A DNA stretch of 7,145 nucleotides from Prevotella sp. UBA4339 (lineage in GTDB: Bacteria; Bacteroidota; Bacteroidia; Bacteroidales; Bacteroidaceae). Under the pieces are notes generated by a model, which saw only the letters and a program-made list of their open reading frames with translations, made no database searches and was not told the DNA's origin. The stretch spans positions 13,121-20,265 of the forward strand of contig DGTJ01000083.1 in the NCBI GenBank assembly GCA_002393725.1. The letters are read 5' to 3'. The position numbers and the translations under genes are program-made. The stretch's first letter is position 1. Each line of letters begins with the position of its first letter. Of the stretch, positions 6,640 to 7,145 are shown in pieces.

Positions 6640-7145
6640 ATGAAGAAAATAGAAAAGAAAGATATCTGGCTGTTCCTGACACAGGCTGCTCTATGGGTGG
6701 TCTTCATGCTTGTTTTGCCCCTGGCAACTTTCCTCAGCACTCAGGACTTTGATGCCACTAAGACATCATTCCATGTGGTATGGGGGCTACTCCGGTCTCC
6801 TTTCATTATCTATTTCGCTAATTTCTATATCCTTGGACCCTATCTGTTCTTCCGACAAAGATATTGGCTGTTTACACTTTGCAACCTTGTGGCGATACTT
6901 GGCTTGAACTACGGATTCTTCTACCTATGGATGGCCCGCGACACAATCCCCGAAGCAGCGAATATGACGCCAAACATGTGGATAGGCTTTTTCTCCGGCT
7001 TTTTCATGTTCCTGCTGCTTAACGGTTTCGTGGCTGCTGTAGCTATCGGAATCCGTCACTTCATGCGCACTCGTAAAATCAAAGAGCAGCTGAAGGAAGA
7101 AAAGGCTAAGAACACAGAGGCAGAACTCGCCTGGCTGAAGAACCA
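6640..7145 (+). CDS. Membrane histidine kinase, LytS/YehU class (3' partial)
   Basis: The frame is open from the ATG at 6640 to the window end, giving 168 residues. Four hydrophobic segments are visible at about 9-32, 46-71, 75-98 and 113-138, joined by short loops, so there is no sizeable periplasmic sensor domain. A charged, probably coiled-coil linker follows (139-162, RKIKEQLKEEKAKNTEAEL), then AELAWLKN. In His_kinase (PF06580) proteins this last segment directly precedes the QxNPHFLFN phospho-acceptor motif; the final two bases, CA, fit the expected Gln. The His box and ATPase domain lie beyond the window. Such kinases normally autophosphorylate and pass phosphate to a LytTR-domain response regulator, often encoded next door; none is visible here. 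The start has no in-frame alternative upstream and follows the promoter closely. It is transcribed separately from the barrel gene, given the terminator and promoter between them. Confidence 0.82.
   Translation, partial: MKKIEKKDIWLFLTQAALWVVFMLVLPLATFLSTQDFDATKTSFHVVWGLLRSPFIIYFANFYILGPYLFFRQRYWLFTLCNLVAILGLNYGFFYLWMARDTIPEAANMTPNMWIGFFSGFFMFLLLNGFVAAVAIGIRHFMRTRKIKEQLKEEKAKNTEAELAWLKN

Noticed and set aside
6710..6907. Plus-strand open frame of 65 codons near the right end
   Set aside because: It overlaps the histidine kinase frame, which has the promoter, the membrane helices and the kinase linker; this frame has none of these.
1..7145. CRISPR arrays, tRNA or rRNA genes, insertion sequences, attachment sites
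   Set aside because: I saw no regularly spaced repeats, no RNA gene signatures, no transposase and no terminal inverted repeats on either strand.

Overview
The window looks like a piece of a Bacteroidota chromosome, most likely order Bacteroidales and Prevotella-like. Three things point there. Three promoters carry the Bacteroidetes-type -7 box TAnnTTTG, two of them with a -33 TTG/TTTG exactly 19 bp upstream. Clear Shine-Dalgarno sequences are absent. The gene content is typical: SusC/TonB-like outer-membrane barrels with a carboxypeptidase-regulatory-like domain, a LemA-DUF2207 pair, and a LytS/YehU-class histidine kinase. The genus is an inference; no rRNA or other marker gene is present.

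Layout from left to right. (1) 1-1653 (+) is the C-terminal 550 residues of a large outer-membrane beta-barrel protein whose start lies outside the window. (2) 1654-1706 is a short convergent junction with an AT-rich palindrome and, on the minus strand, a possible 17-codon remnant of another barrel gene. (3) 1707-3897 (-) is a two-gene operon, lemA followed by a DUF2207 membrane protein, overlapping by 20 bp. (4) 3898-4059 is a divergent regulatory region with a promoter for each side and, between them, an imperfect direct repeat with a 22-bp period. (5) 4060-6543 (+) encodes a complete 827-residue TonB-dependent-receptor-like protein of the outer-membrane beta-barrel (PF14905) type. (6) 6571-6606 is an intrinsic terminator whose T-tract is shared with the -33 element of the next promoter. 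(7) 6640 to the window end (+) is the N-terminal 168 residues of a four-helix membrane histidine kinase, cut just before its expected His box.

How the parts may work together. The LemA/DUF2207 pair is a recurrent envelope-associated pair whose biochemical role is poorly defined. The barrel gene and the downstream kinase form a plausible regulatory neighbourhood: kinases of this class normally pair with LytTR response regulators, which bind direct repeats spaced about two helical turns apart, and such a repeat abuts the -33 box of the barrel gene. That link is inference. I see no mobile element, CRISPR array, tRNA or rRNA. Most of the window is ordinary Bacteroidales core or accessory envelope gene content; the most interesting features are regulatory.
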